Assembly: GCA_964451415.1 (NCBI GenBank)
Contig: CAYVHU010000003.1
Location: 62,001 to 126,000, forward strand
DNA: 64,000 nucleotides
Direction: 5' to 3'
DNA from: CAYVHU01 sp964451415
GTDB taxonomy: Bacteria > Pseudomonadota > Alphaproteobacteria > Rhodospirillales > Magnetovibrionaceae
The notes under the pieces are model-generated. The model was given only the letters and a program-made list of their open reading frames with translations. It ran no database searches and had not been told where the DNA came from. A program made the translations under genes and the position numbers. Below, piece by piece: positions 1 through 7,881 of the stretch (its first letter is position 1; each line of letters begins with the position of its first letter).

Positions 1-228
1 GCGCGCCCTTTAAGCCGTGTCATTCAAGAACACATCAAGCGTCCGCTGTCGGAAGAATTGCTGTTCGGCAAGTTGGTAAACGGCGGTCTGGCGCGTGTGC
101 GCATTGAGGACAATCTGGTTGTCTTCGATTTCCCCGAAACGCCAAAGCCACGTCGCAAGGGCCGCTCCAAAGGTGCCGGGAAGACAGCTTCCGGTGGCCG
201 CAGCCGCGAACCTGCGGTGCCGAAGTAA
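1..228 (+). CDS. clpA: ATP-dependent Clp protease ATP-binding subunit ClpA, C-terminal end (partial)
   Basis: Only the last 75 codons are inside the window; the reading frame is open from base 1 to a TAA at 226-228. The start of the piece, RPLSRVIQEHIKRPLSEELL, is the typical end of the second AAA+ module (D2 small domain) of ClpA, the Hsp100 unfoldase that feeds substrates to the ClpP peptidase in the cytoplasm. The family usually ends shortly after the LLFGKL segment; here a basic, glycine- and serine-rich tail of about 25 residues follows, which is common in alphaproteobacterial ClpA. ClpB shares the fold, but the ERPL/KRPL-LLFGKLxNGG ending favours ClpA. Confidence 0.85.
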   Translation, partial: ARPLSRVIQEHIKRPLSEELLFGKLVNGGLARVRIEDNLVVFDFPETPKPRRKGRSKGAGKTASGGRSREPAVPK

Positions 229-436
229 CCCGCTTTTGCAAACACGCCATCAGGCATGAAAAGCGATATTTGCTCGCGTTTTGCGAGAAAAGTGTTCACG
301 TTTTTCCTCCCGTTGCGTTCTGCATATAGGGAGAAGACACGATATCCTCGCTCAAGACATCAAAAAGTAACGGTAATTGTCTGTGAAGTTTGCAGAAATT
401 GCTTTTGCATCCCTTTGCGATAACCGTTCTCCTCCC

Positions 437-453
437 TTGGCATGACACTTGCT
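437..453 (+). promoter_or_regulatory. Sigma-54 (RpoN) type -24/-12 promoter
   Basis: TTGGCATGACACTTGCT matches the RpoN consensus YTGGCACG-N4-TTGCW at all but one position. GG (439-440) and GC (451-452) have the required 12 bp register. Transcription would start near 464, giving a leader of about 60 nt before the small gene at 523. The match is seen in the sequence; use by RpoN is inferred. Confidence 0.6.
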
Positions 454-522
454 TGATAATGATTGTTAGGGAATTCCACTTGGCCCCGCGGCCTGTCCGG
501 AATAGATCAAGAGGATGAGATG

Positions 523-699
523 ATGACCGAAGACATTTACATGGGACGTAAATTCAACGCCAATCACCAACTCGCCGTTTTGCTGTCGCGTCACCTGGGC
601 GTAGACGGTGCTTTGCGTGAAGCACGTCGTAATGGATGGCGCGGTGTGGTCTCCGCTCTGATCGAACAAGATGCGATATTGACCGTTCCGGCGAGATAA
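523..699 (+). CDS. Small conserved-looking protein of unknown function (58 aa)
   Basis: The product is a 58-residue soluble protein with no signal peptide or membrane segment. The N-terminal part (MTEDIYMGRKFNANHQLAVL) leads into a predicted amphipathic helical region with alternating charged and hydrophobic residues. I do not recognise a family. The ATG at 523 was chosen because GAGG at 511-514 lies 8 nt upstream; an ATG at 520 is also possible. It stands alone between clpA and a convergent gene, and its only visible promoter is the sigma-54-like site at 437-453, which suggests activator-dependent expression. Good ribosome binding site and codon use support a real gene; function is unknown. 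Confidence 0.6.
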   Translation: MTEDIYMGRKFNANHQLAVLLSRHLGVDGALREARRNGWRGVVSALIEQDAILTVPAR

Positions 700-714
700 T
701 ACCGGGGCTGATGA

Positions 715-1029
715 TTAGCGCGCCTTGGAACAGGCCGTTTCGCCGAGCACCCGGGTGACACCCGGCCCGAGAAACGGCAACAGCAGGCTGCTGCGTGGCG
801 GCAGGGTGTAGCTTCTGAGCGTCGGGGCGCTGTTCTCGTTTCCCGGGCGGCGGCGTTCCAACTTGGCGATGACGCATGAAGAACACACGTTGACGATCGT
901 TTCACGGTCCACCTGGGGGTTGCGTACCAGACGCACACAACGGTTGATCGCCATGGCGTTGGCGGCGTTCGAAAATGCGAGAACGCAAAGCGCAAAAAGC
1001 AGAGCCGCACTTTTGGATTGTAAGTTCAT
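715..1029 (-). CDS. Small secreted cysteine-containing protein, hypothetical
   Basis: A 104-residue product with a clear Sec signal peptide: positive start (MNLQSK), a hydrophobic stretch at about residues 8-20 and a likely cleavage at ANA-MA near residue 25. The mature part holds the sequence CVRLVRN followed by a V-N-V-C-SS-C segment (CxxC) and one more cysteine near the C terminus, so disulfide formation or metal binding in the periplasm is possible. I do not recognise the family. The start overlaps the stop of the upstream acyltransferase-like gene by ATGA (1026-1029), so the two are probably translationally coupled. Function is open. Confidence 0.6.
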   Translation of the reverse strand: MNLQSKSAALLFALCVLAFSNAANAMAINRCVRLVRNPQVDRETIVNVCSSCVIAKLERRRPGNENSAPTLRSYTLPPRSSLLLPFLGPGVTRVLGETACSKAR

Positions 1030-2216
1030 AAGCAGGTTTTATCCGTTTCGTTTCTTTTGCGAAAGGGGCTTTGGCGCATCAAATCATCAAGTTCGTGGCG
1101 TATGGTGCGTTTTTCGTGTTTTAGAAAGTCTTGCACGGCTCCGCGCAACCCGTTGTCCACGATGGCGTGGGCGGAGTGGGTGAATTGGGGAAGATATCCG
1201 CGCGCGATCTTGTGTTCGCCTTGAGCCCCTGCCTCGACGCGCGTTAAGCCCATTTGGATGGCGGCTTCGATGGCCTGATGATAACAGACTTCGAAGTGAA
1301 GGTACCTGATCTCTTCCGCACAGCCCCAATAGCGACCATATAACGCTTCCGTGCCGATCAGATTCAGTGCGCCCGCAATATATGTGCCGTTGCGTTTGGC
1401 CATGACCAGCAAGACGCGCTCGCACGCGCGTTCGCCCAGCAGATGAAAGAACGCTCGGTTCAAATAGGGGTGGCCCCATTTGCGCGTGCTGGTATCAAGG
1501 TAAAAATCGTACATGGCGTCCCAGTGCTCTTGCGTGATGGCGTGGGCGCTCAAGCGTTCGATCGTCAAATCGGCGTTATGGACTTCGCGGCGTTCCTTCT
1601 TGATGGCCTTGCGTTTGCGGGAAGACAAGTCATCTAAAAAGTCATCAAAGGATTGGTAGTTGTTGTTTGTCCAATGATATTGAATGCTCAGGCGATGCGT
1701 GAACCCGGCGGCTTCAAAGATTTCAATATCATGTTCCGGGATAAAGTTTGCATGGACACCGCTCAGGTGCGCCGCCTGGGCCAGTGACGCCATAGTTTGC
1801 GCCAAGCGGGTTTTAAGCTGTCGCGTTAACGGTTCCGGTAAATCCTTGCGCACCAAAAGACGCGGTCCCGTGGCGGGGGTGAAAGGGACGGCACACAGCA
1901 GCTTGGGGTAGTAGCGCCCGCCCGCACGTTCAAAGGCTTCGGCCCAATTCCAGTCGAACACGTATTCGCCCAGGGAATGGCTTTTGAGGTAAAGCGGTGC
2001 GCACGCAAGAACTTCGCCGTGCGCGTCCCTGATCACAACGTGCTTGGGTGCCCAGCCGGTTTCCATGCTGACGGAACCGCTGTCTTCCAGACATCCCAAG
2101 AAGGTATGGGACAGGAACGGATTGTCAGCGCCCGCACATGCATCCCATGCACCGGGCGAGATGTCGCTGAGACGCTCCTTGATTTCCACCGTCCAATCTG
2201 GTGAATCGTCTGGCAT
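1026..2216 (-). CDS. GNAT-like N-acyltransferase of the DUF482 / COG3146 family
   Basis: The 396-residue protein matches the DUF482 family of proposed N-acyltransferases (FemAB/GNAT superfamily) in length and layout. Visible signatures are the N-terminal NPFLSHTFLGCLEDSGS segment, the WNWAEAFERAG motif, and a second half with SRKRKAIKKERR, LNRAFFHLL and the end segment HKIARGY. In this family such proteins are annotated as peptidoglycan or amino-acyl transferring enzymes, but the substrate is not established. It starts directly after ridA (1 bp apart) and overlaps the downstream small secreted gene by four bases, forming a ridA-DUF482-secreted protein operon on the minus strand. A cytoplasmic enzyme is expected, since no signal or membrane segment is present. 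Confidence 0.8.
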   Translation of the reverse strand: MPDDSPDWTVEIKERLSDISPGAWDACAGADNPFLSHTFLGCLEDSGSVSMETGWAPKHVVIRDAHGEVLACAPLYLKSHSLGEYVFDWNWAEAFERAGGRYYPKLLCAVPFTPATGPRLLVRKDLPEPLTRQLKTRLAQTMASLAQAAHLSGVHANFIPEHDIEIFEAAGFTHRLSIQYHWTNNNYQSFDDFLDDLSSRKRKAIKKERREVHNADLTIERLSAHAITQEHWDAMYDFYLDTSTRKWGHPYLNRAFFHLLGERACERVLLVMAKRNGTYIAGALNLIGTEALYGRYWGCAEEIRYLHFEVCYHQAIEAAIQMGLTRVEAGAQGEHKIARGYLPQFTHSAHAIVDNGLRGAVQDFLKHEKRTIRHELDDLMRQSPFRKRNETDKTCL

Positions 2217-2684
2217 CTATGAAACTTCGAACAGGCCCTCGACCTCGACCGCCACGCCCAAAGGAAGCGTGTTGACGCCCACGGCAGCGCGGGCGTGCTT
2301 GCCGGCCTCGCCGAAGACGTTCGCCATCAGATCCGATGCGCCGTTGATCACTTGGGGCTGGGCGGTGAAGTCGTCCGTGCAATTGACGAAACCGCCAAGG
2401 CGCACCACGCGGATGACACGCTCCAGGTCGCCCGCACAGGCGGCTTTGAGCTGTGCGATCAGGTTGAGGCCGCAGAGTTTCGCCGCTTCGTAGCCTTCTT
2501 CAACGCTAAAATCGGCGCCGATCCGGCCCACATATTTCAATTCACCGTCCCGCATCGTGATCTGTCCGGAAATGAAAACCAGATTGCCGCTTTGCACATA
2601 GGGCACGTAGTTGGCGGCAGGTGCGGCGGCTTTCGGCAAGCTCACGCCCAGGGCGCTCAGGCGGCTTTCAACGGTTGTCGTCAT
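2217..2684 (-). CDS. RidA family (YjgF/YER057c/UK114) protein
   Basis: A 155-residue protein of the RidA superfamily, slightly longer than canonical RidA (about 130), as in the alphaproteobacterial subgroup. RidA enzymes hydrolyse reactive enamine/imine intermediates released by PLP enzymes. Seen in the sequence: YVQSGNLVFISGQI near residue 30, the VRLGGFVNCTDDF segment, and the C-terminal VNTLPLGVAVEVEGLFEV strand, where a canonical RidA has RxxVxVxxLPxxxxVExE. The usual catalytic arginine of RidA is not obvious in that last segment (AAVGVNTLPLG), so this may belong to an Rid1-7 side group of uncertain activity. It heads the operon with the DUF482 gene. Confidence 0.85.
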   Translation of the reverse strand: MTTTVESRLSALGVSLPKAAAPAANYVPYVQSGNLVFISGQITMRDGELKYVGRIGADFSVEEGYEAAKLCGLNLIAQLKAACAGDLERVIRVVRLGGFVNCTDDFTAQPQVINGASDLMANVFGEAGKHARAAVGVNTLPLGVAVEVEGLFEVS

Positions 2685-2804
2685 TCGGTGTCATCCTCAT
2701 TCTCAATGGGCGTTTGAAAGCGACGAACTATAGCGCCGCGCCCGGGCGCGTCAACGTTGCCGCAGGGGCGTATGGCGCACGGGGACAAACGAAAGGAGAA
2801 AATC

Positions 2805-2831
2805 ATGGCGGCATTGCAATTGATACTATAA
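2805..2831 (+). CDS. Possible 8-codon leader ORF ahead of the response regulator
   Basis: A strong Shine-Dalgarno sequence (AAAGGAG, 2792-2798) is followed by ATG and an open frame MAALQLIL ending in TAA. It lies 43 nt before the response regulator start. It could be a regulatory leader peptide or the remnant of a longer gene; a TATAAT-like hexamer overlaps its end. Only the sequence pattern supports it. Confidence 0.25.
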   Translation: MAALQLIL

Positions 2832-2874
2832 TAAAGCCGGGCACGTACAGGCATCAAAGGGAGAATGGAGCTTC

Positions 2875-3369
2875 ATGCCGCGCATATTGGTTGTTGACGA
2901 CGATGACGATATCCGGCAGTGGCTGGCGAGCGTCCTTGTGGCGCAGGGCTTTGATGTCGGAACGCAAAGCCGTTCGGGCGATTTGGTGCGAACATTGGCG
3001 ATGGGGTTCGACGATCTTGTGCTGCTCGACTATCACATGGCGGACAAGAACGGCCTGATGGCGTTACGCGAAGTCAAAGCGGCGGGAATCTCGACGCCGG
3101 TGGTGGTGATGAGTGCCGATCACAACCAGCAGGTCGCGGTTGAATGCTTCCGCGCCGGGGCGGCGGATTTTATCGCCAAACCCATCGACCCGGATTATCT
3201 GCGCATTATTGTCAATCGTGTGCTGAGCACGGGCTCCGTGACGCTGAGAAACATGTCTTACCGCGCCTTGGGCTACGCACACCATAAGGACGATTGTCAG
3301 TACCAGAAGGATGGTACGACGTGCACCTGCGGCCTTAAGGAAGTGTTCGAGGCCATTCAGGATTTCTAA
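2875..3369 (+). CDS. Single-domain response regulator with cysteine-containing C-terminal tail
   Basis: A 164-residue receiver-domain protein with no DNA-binding output domain. The acidic pocket is VDDDDDI near residue 6-12, the phospho-acceptor Asp lies in LVLLDYHMADKNG near residue 55, the switch Ser in VVVMSADHN and the Lys in FIAKPIDPDYL near residue 106. After the receiver fold the protein continues with a 30-residue tail carrying a C-x8-C-x-C pattern (DDCQYQKDGTTCTCG), which could bind a metal or form a protein contact. GGAG (2861-2865 area) precedes the ATG. There is no histidine kinase next to it, so its partner is not visible. It converges with the PhnA-type gene one base after its stop. 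Confidence 0.85.
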   Translation: MPRILVVDDDDDIRQWLASVLVAQGFDVGTQSRSGDLVRTLAMGFDDLVLLDYHMADKNGLMALREVKAAGISTPVVVMSADHNQQVAVECFRAGAADFIAKPIDPDYLRIIVNRVLSTGSVTLRNMSYRALGYAHHKDDCQYQKDGTTCTCGLKEVFEAIQDF

Positions 3370-3370
3370 C

Positions 3371-3580
3371 TTATGCTTTCTTTAAAAAGCAGGTCTTCAG
3401 GACGATCTGGCTTTTGCCCAGACGGCACTCGATTTCTTCGGGGTTGCCGGTGAGACGGATGTTTTTGATCGTCTCTCCACGTTTTAGTGTCTTCGACATG
3501 CCCTTGATTTTGAGATCCTTGGCGAGTTTGACGCTATCGCCGTCGTTGAGCGCGGCACCGTTGCAATCGTTGGTTTCCAT
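3371..3580 (-). CDS. PhnA/YjdM C-terminal-domain protein
   Basis: The 69-residue product equals the C-terminal PhnA domain of YjdM (formerly PhnA): GDSVKLAKDLKIKGMSKTLK, KNIRLTGNPEEIEC and a final IVLKTCFLKK. Full YjdM has an additional N-terminal zinc ribbon, which is absent here, giving the short form common in Alphaproteobacteria. The domain is an SH3-like fold. Despite its name the family is not shown to act in phosphonate breakdown, so its role is unknown. The gene sits between the response regulator (convergent) and the repeat array upstream of the nrdJ stop; it is not clearly in an operon. Confidence 0.85.
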   Translation of the reverse strand: METNDCNGAALNDGDSVKLAKDLKIKGMSKTLKRGETIKNIRLTGNPEEIECRLGKSQIVLKTCFLKKA

Positions 3581-3628
3581 GGAGTGTTCTTTCTATTTTC
3601 GAAAAAAGCGACGGTCGAGGCGACGGCC

Positions 3629-3713
3629 GGTGCGACCGGGGCGCCGGTGCGACCAGGGCGCCGGTGCGACCAGGGCGCCGGTGCGACCGGTGCGCCGGTG
3701 CGACCGGGGCGGG
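3629..3713. repeat. 17-bp GC-rich tandem repeat, five copies
   Basis: The unit GGTGCGACCGGGGCGCC (17 bp) is repeated five times with one or two changes per copy between the 5' end of the PhnA-type gene and the nrdJ stop codon. The period is not a multiple of three and no gene covers it. It may form GC-rich structure that stops transcription from nrdJ, but no U-tract is seen. Confidence 0.85.
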
Positions 3714-3721
3714 GGCCGTCT

Positions 3722-6700
3722 TCAGGAACACCCCGTCGTGCCGCCGCAGGTGTCGCACTTCAAGCAGGTGCCGTTACGTACCAGTGTGAAGTTGCCGCAT
3801 TCGGGGCAGCTATCGCCTTCATAGCCGCGCATGCGTGCCTCGCGGACGCGCTCCATATGAATATCCACCGTTTCCACCAGGGTCGATTCGACACTTGTTG
3901 TCCCGCCCGCAGACACGAACTGGGGCATGGCGGTTCCGGATTGGGCCATCGCCGTCTCCGGGGCTTCTGCGACGTTCGCGGCGACCTTGGTTTTCTTGTC
4001 TGCGGCACCGCCCTTGATCACGGTTAGTTTCTGCGAACGCACAAACCCCTGGCTGGTGAGTTTTTCAACGGCGCTAAAGGCTTCTTCCATGACCTGGAAA
4101 TCACCTTCGTCATGGCCTTCGCCCATGGCGTCGGGCATCAGGTCGGCGGGCTTGGCGTGCGCCAAGTCGTTGCGCGCCAGATAGCTCACCGCCAGTTCGC
4201 GGAAGATGTAGTCGAGGATCGACGTTGCCATTTTGATGGTGTCGTTGCCTTCGACCAGTCCCGAGGGCTCGAAGCGGGTAAAGGTGAACGCTTCGACGAA
4301 TTCCTCCAACGGCACGCCGTATTGCAGACCGATGGAAATGGCGATGGCGAAGTTGTTCATCAAGGAGCGGAAGGCGGCCCCTTCCTTGTGCATGTCGATG
4401 AACACCTCGCCGATGCGTCCGTCGTCGTATTCTCCGGTGCGCAGATAGACCTTATGGCCACCGACAATTGCTTTTTGCGTATAGCCCTTGCGCCGGTTGG
4501 GCAATTTGTCGCGTTCCACGATGCGTTCAATCACACGTTCGGCGATAATTTCGGCGCGCGCGGTGGCGGCCCGATTGTCGTTCAAGGCTTCGGCCAGGGT
4601 TTCTTCATCGTCGAGATCATCATCGACGAGGGCCGCCTGCAACGGTTGGCTCAGCTTGGAACCGTCGCGGTACAGGGCGTTGGCCTTCAGGCCCAGCTGC
4701 CACGATAGCATATAGGCGTTTTTGCAGTCTTCGACCGTGGCATCGTTGGCCATGTTGACGGTTTTGGAAATCGCGCCGCTGATAAAGGGTTGTGCCGCCG
4801 CCATCATGCGGATGTGGCTTTCCACCGAAAGGGCGCGCTTGCCGATGCGCCCACACGGATTGGCGCAGTCGAACACGTTCAGATGTTCCGTGGCCAGATG
4901 GGGTGCGCCTTCCAGCGTCATGGCGCCGCACACATGGGTGTTGGCGGCCTCGACATCGTCCTTGGAGAACTCTAAGTGCGCCAGGATATCGAACGTCACG
5001 TCATTCAGTTGCGCCGGGTTCATTTCGAGAACATTGACGACGAAATCTTCCCCCAGGGTCCATTTGTTGAAGGCGAACTTGATGTCGAAGGCATCGGTGA
5101 GCGCGGTCTCAATGGCCGCCAAGGCTTCGTCGGTAAAGCCCTTGTCCTTGAGGGATTGCGGATTGATCGCGCCGGTGAAATTTTTCAGCGTGCCGTGACC
5201 GAGGGCGTAACGTTCGATGGCTTCGATTTCAGCATCGTTGTAATCCAAACGTGCAAGCGCGACCGGCACCATGGTGTTGATGATCTTGAAGTAGCCGCCG
5301 CCAGCGAGTTTCTTGAATTTCACCAAGGCAAAGTCGGGCTCGATGCCGGTGGTGTCGCAGTCCATCACCAGGCCAATGGTGCCCGTCGGCGCAACGACGG
5401 TGGTTTGGGCATTGCGGTACCCGTGAAGTGTGCCCAGTTCCAAGGCCTGGTCCCAGGCCTCGCGTGCGGCGACCACCAGCGCGCCGTCGGGATTGCTTTC
5501 GCCGTCCAGAGGCACCGGCAGGACCGAAAGGCCTTCGTATCCGGTGGCTTCGGAGTACGCTGCGCGACGATGGTTGCGTATTACGCCCAGCATGGCCTCG
5601 CGGTTTTTTTCATAGCCTGCAAAGGCTCCCAGTTCGCTCGCCATCTCGGCTGACGCTGCGTAGGATACGCCGGTCATCAAGGCGGAAATCGCGCCGCAAA
5701 TGGCTCGGCTTTCGTCCGAATCATACGCGATGCCTGCCGACATCAGGTAGCCGCCGATGTTGGCGAATCCCAGGCCTAAGGTGCGGAATTCATAGGACCG
5801 TTGCGCGATTTCGGCGGATGGGAATTGTGCCATGAGCACCGAGATTTCCAGCGTGATCGTCCACAAACGCACCGCGTGTTCGAACGCGGGAACGTCGAGC
5901 GAAGCGTCTTCGCGTTGGAAGGCGTAAAGGTTGATGGAGGCCAGATTGCATGCCGTATCGTCCAGGAACATGTATTCCGAACACGGGTTGGAGGCATTGA
6001 TGCGTCCCGATTCGGGGCAGGTGTGCCATTCGTTGATGGTGGTGTCGAATTGCAGACCCGGGTCCGCACACGCCCAGGCGGCGTTGCCGATGTCTTCCCA
6101 TAGATCGCGGGCCTTGATGCGTTTTTGTACGCCGCCGTCGGTGCGCCGGATTAATTCCCATTCGCCGTCTTGCAAGACGCGCTCTAAGAAGGCGTTGCTG
6201 ATGCGCACCGTGTTGTTGGAATTTTGGCCTGCGACCGTCCGGTAGGCCTCGGAGTCCCAGTCGGTGTCGTATTGCGGAAATTCGATGTCGGTGTAGCCTT
6301 GCTGGGCGAATTGAATGACACGCTGGATGTAGTTTTCCGGGACATGGGCGCGGTGCGCGGCGACGATGGCTTTTTTCAGCGCAGCGTTTTGTTTCGGATC
6401 AAAACGCGTTGCATCGTCTGCGTCCGCACCGCCGTGGCATGCGGCCATGATTGTCGTCATGTGTTTGGCGATGGTCTTGGACCCTGTCACCAAAGCGGCA
6501 ACTTTTTGTTCTTCGGCCACCTTCCAATTGATGAAGCTCTGAATATCGGGGTGGTCCACATCGACCACCACCATTTTCGCGGCGCGCCGTGTCGTGCCGC
6601 CGGATTTAATCGCGCCCGCCGCGCGATCGCCGATTTTCAAAAAGCTCATCAGGCCGGACGATCTGCCGCCGCCGGAAAGCGGCTCGTTTTCCGAACGCAG

Positions 6701-7411
6701 GTTGGAGAAGTTGGACCCGGTGCCGGAACCATACTTGAACAAACGCGCTTCGCGGACCCACAAATCCATGATTCCGCCGTCTTGCACCAGATCGTCCTTG
6801 ATGGACTGGATAAAGCAGGCGTGGGGTTGGGGATGTTCGTAGGACGACTTGGATTTCACCAGTTTGCCGGTTTTGAAGTCCACATAGGAATGGCCCTGTG
6901 CCGGCCCGTCGATGCCGTAGGCCCAAAAGAGACCAGTGTTGAACCACTGCGGGGAATTGGGTGCGGCCATCTGCTTGCATAGCATGAAACGCATTTCATC
7001 GTAGTAGGCGCTGGCGTCGTCTTGCGAATCGAAATATCCGCCTTTCCAACCCCAGTAGGCCCAAGTGCCGACCAGACGGTCGAAGACCTGCGTGGCGCTG
7101 GTCTCGAAGCCGTCACGTTTGTCCTTGGGGCGCTTTTTCAAGGCTGCCTTGTCGGGTTCACTGCGCCATAGAAACTCAGGAACGTTATCTTCGGGAACGG
7201 TCTTGAGCGCGGTGGGAACACCGGCCTTGCGGAAGTATTTCTGCGCGATGACGTCACAGGCAACCTGGGACCAGGCCGCAGGAACCTCGATGTTATCCAA
7301 CTGGAAGACGACGGAGCCGTCGGGGTTGCGGATTTCCGAAGACGCCGTGCGAAATTCGATGTTGGCGTATGGCGAGTGATCTTTTTTCGTGAAGTGACGT
7401 TTTATGCGCAT
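3722..7411 (-). CDS. nrdJ: Adenosylcobalamin-dependent (class II) ribonucleoside-diphosphate reductase
   Basis: A 1229-residue enzyme that makes deoxyribonucleotides from ribonucleotides using vitamin B12, so it works with or without oxygen. Family marks: the NSPQWFNTGLFWAYG segment near the N terminus, the SGTGSNFSNLR substrate-binding region, NPCSEYMFLDDTACNLASIN near residue 475 (the NPCxE catalytic motif), and a C-terminal cysteine cluster (CPECGNFTLVRNGTCLKCDTCGG) that supplies the redox thiols/zinc site. Length fits the long alphaproteobacterial NrdJ. The start at 7411 gives MRIKRHFTKKDHSPY, the normal N terminus; an upstream in-frame start at 7510 adds 33 unlikely residues. Two NrdR-box-like sites lie about 140-180 bp upstream. 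No cobalamin riboswitch was seen. Confidence 0.97.
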   Translation of the reverse strand: MRIKRHFTKKDHSPYANIEFRTASSEIRNPDGSVVFQLDNIEVPAAWSQVACDVIAQKYFRKAGVPTALKTVPEDNVPEFLWRSEPDKAALKKRPKDKRDGFETSATQVFDRLVGTWAYWGWKGGYFDSQDDASAYYDEMRFMLCKQMAAPNSPQWFNTGLFWAYGIDGPAQGHSYVDFKTGKLVKSKSSYEHPQPHACFIQSIKDDLVQDGGIMDLWVREARLFKYGSGTGSNFSNLRSENEPLSGGGRSSGLMSFLKIGDRAAGAIKSGGTTRRAAKMVVVDVDHPDIQSFINWKVAEEQKVAALVTGSKTIAKHMTTIMAACHGGADADDATRFDPKQNAALKKAIVAAHRAHVPENYIQRVIQFAQQGYTDIEFPQYDTDWDSEAYRTVAGQNSNNTVRISNAFLERVLQDGEWELIRRTDGGVQKRIKARDLWEDIGNAAWACADPGLQFDTTINEWHTCPESGRINASNPCSEYMFLDDTACNLASINLYAFQREDASLDVPAFEHAVRLWTITLEISVLMAQFPSAEIAQRSYEFRTLGLGFANIGGYLMSAGIAYDSDESRAICGAISALMTGVSYAASAEMASELGAFAGYEKNREAMLGVIRNHRRAAYSEATGYEGLSVLPVPLDGESNPDGALVVAAREAWDQALELGTLHGYRNAQTTVVAPTGTIGLVMDCDTTGIEPDFALVKFKKLAGGGYFKIINTMVPVALARLDYNDAEIEAIERYALGHGTLKNFTGAINPQSLKDKGFTDEALAAIETALTDAFDIKFAFNKWTLGEDFVVNVLEMNPAQLNDVTFDILAHLEFSKDDVEAANTHVCGAMTLEGAPHLATEHLNVFDCANPCGRIGKRALSVESHIRMMAAAQPFISGAISKTVNMANDATVEDCKNAYMLSWQLGLKANALYRDGSKLSQPLQAALVDDDLDDEETLAEALNDNRAATARAEIIAERVIERIVERDKLPNRRKGYTQKAIVGGHKVYLRTGEYDDGRIGEVFIDMHKEGAAFRSLMNNFAIAISIGLQYGVPLEEFVEAFTFTRFEPSGLVEGNDTIKMATSILDYIFRELAVSYLARNDLAHAKPADLMPDAMGEGHDEGDFQVMEEAFSAVEKLTSQGFVRSQKLTVIKGGAADKKTKVAANVAEAPETAMAQSGTAMPQFVSAGGTTSVESTLVETVDIHMERVREARMRGYEGDSCPECGNFTLVRNGTCLKCDTCGGTTGCS

Positions 7412-7546
7412 GATGACCCCAAACCTTGATACAGGCTGTCTGCTCGTTGATTCAAATAGGATGTTGGGATTTCCCCCGTATCCCCCCCGTATTCCCCCAT
7501 GGTTTTTCACGTTTTACAGGGCGTTTTCCGCCATTTACTTCGTGCG

Positions 7547-7562
7547 CCACAACAGAATGTGT
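7547..7562. promoter_or_regulatory. NrdR box 1 (candidate) upstream of nrdJ
   Basis: CCACAACAGAATGTGT agrees with the NrdR consensus ACACWATATATWGTGT at 12 of 16 positions. It lies in the 470-bp gene-free stretch between nrdJ (minus) and the NDUFA12 gene (plus), 136 bp from the nrdJ start. Together with the second box it has the 31-bp spacing known for NrdR operators. Confidence 0.65.
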
Positions 7563-7577
7563 GGCGTTCAACGTGAG

Positions 7578-7593
7578 ACACTATATCTAGACC
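7578..7593. promoter_or_regulatory. NrdR box 2 (candidate) upstream of nrdJ
   Basis: ACACTATATCTAGACC agrees with ACACWATATATWGTGT at 12 of 16 positions, including the ACACTATAT half. It starts exactly 31 bp from box 1, which is three helical turns. The remainder of the 7412-7881 interval shows nothing else I can name. Confidence 0.7.
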
Positions 7594-7881
7594 AATACCC
7601 GTTAACGCTCAATGAATCTTGCCCCTTGACGGCAAAATAATTGAGCAGGCGCGAAAGAATTCCCATAACTTTGCGCGTTATCAAGTCGTTAAAAGGAAAT
7701 TCAGGGGCTTGATGGTGATTTGCGTGCAAAGCGCGATTCGCGGATGTTTCTGGGGCTCTCAAGTTTGATCGACGTTGTTCGTGCGACTGGACGCACCTTG
7801 TTCAGCATGCGATAAAATACGACGTCCGGCTCAGGCTGTGGGGCGGACGAAAGCGAGTCGTTTCGAGGAGACGTGATCACC

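Noticed and set aside
7412..7881. Cobalamin riboswitch ahead of nrdJ
   Set aside because: No B12-box-like sequence or matching structure could be seen in the gap; only the NrdR-box pair stands out.
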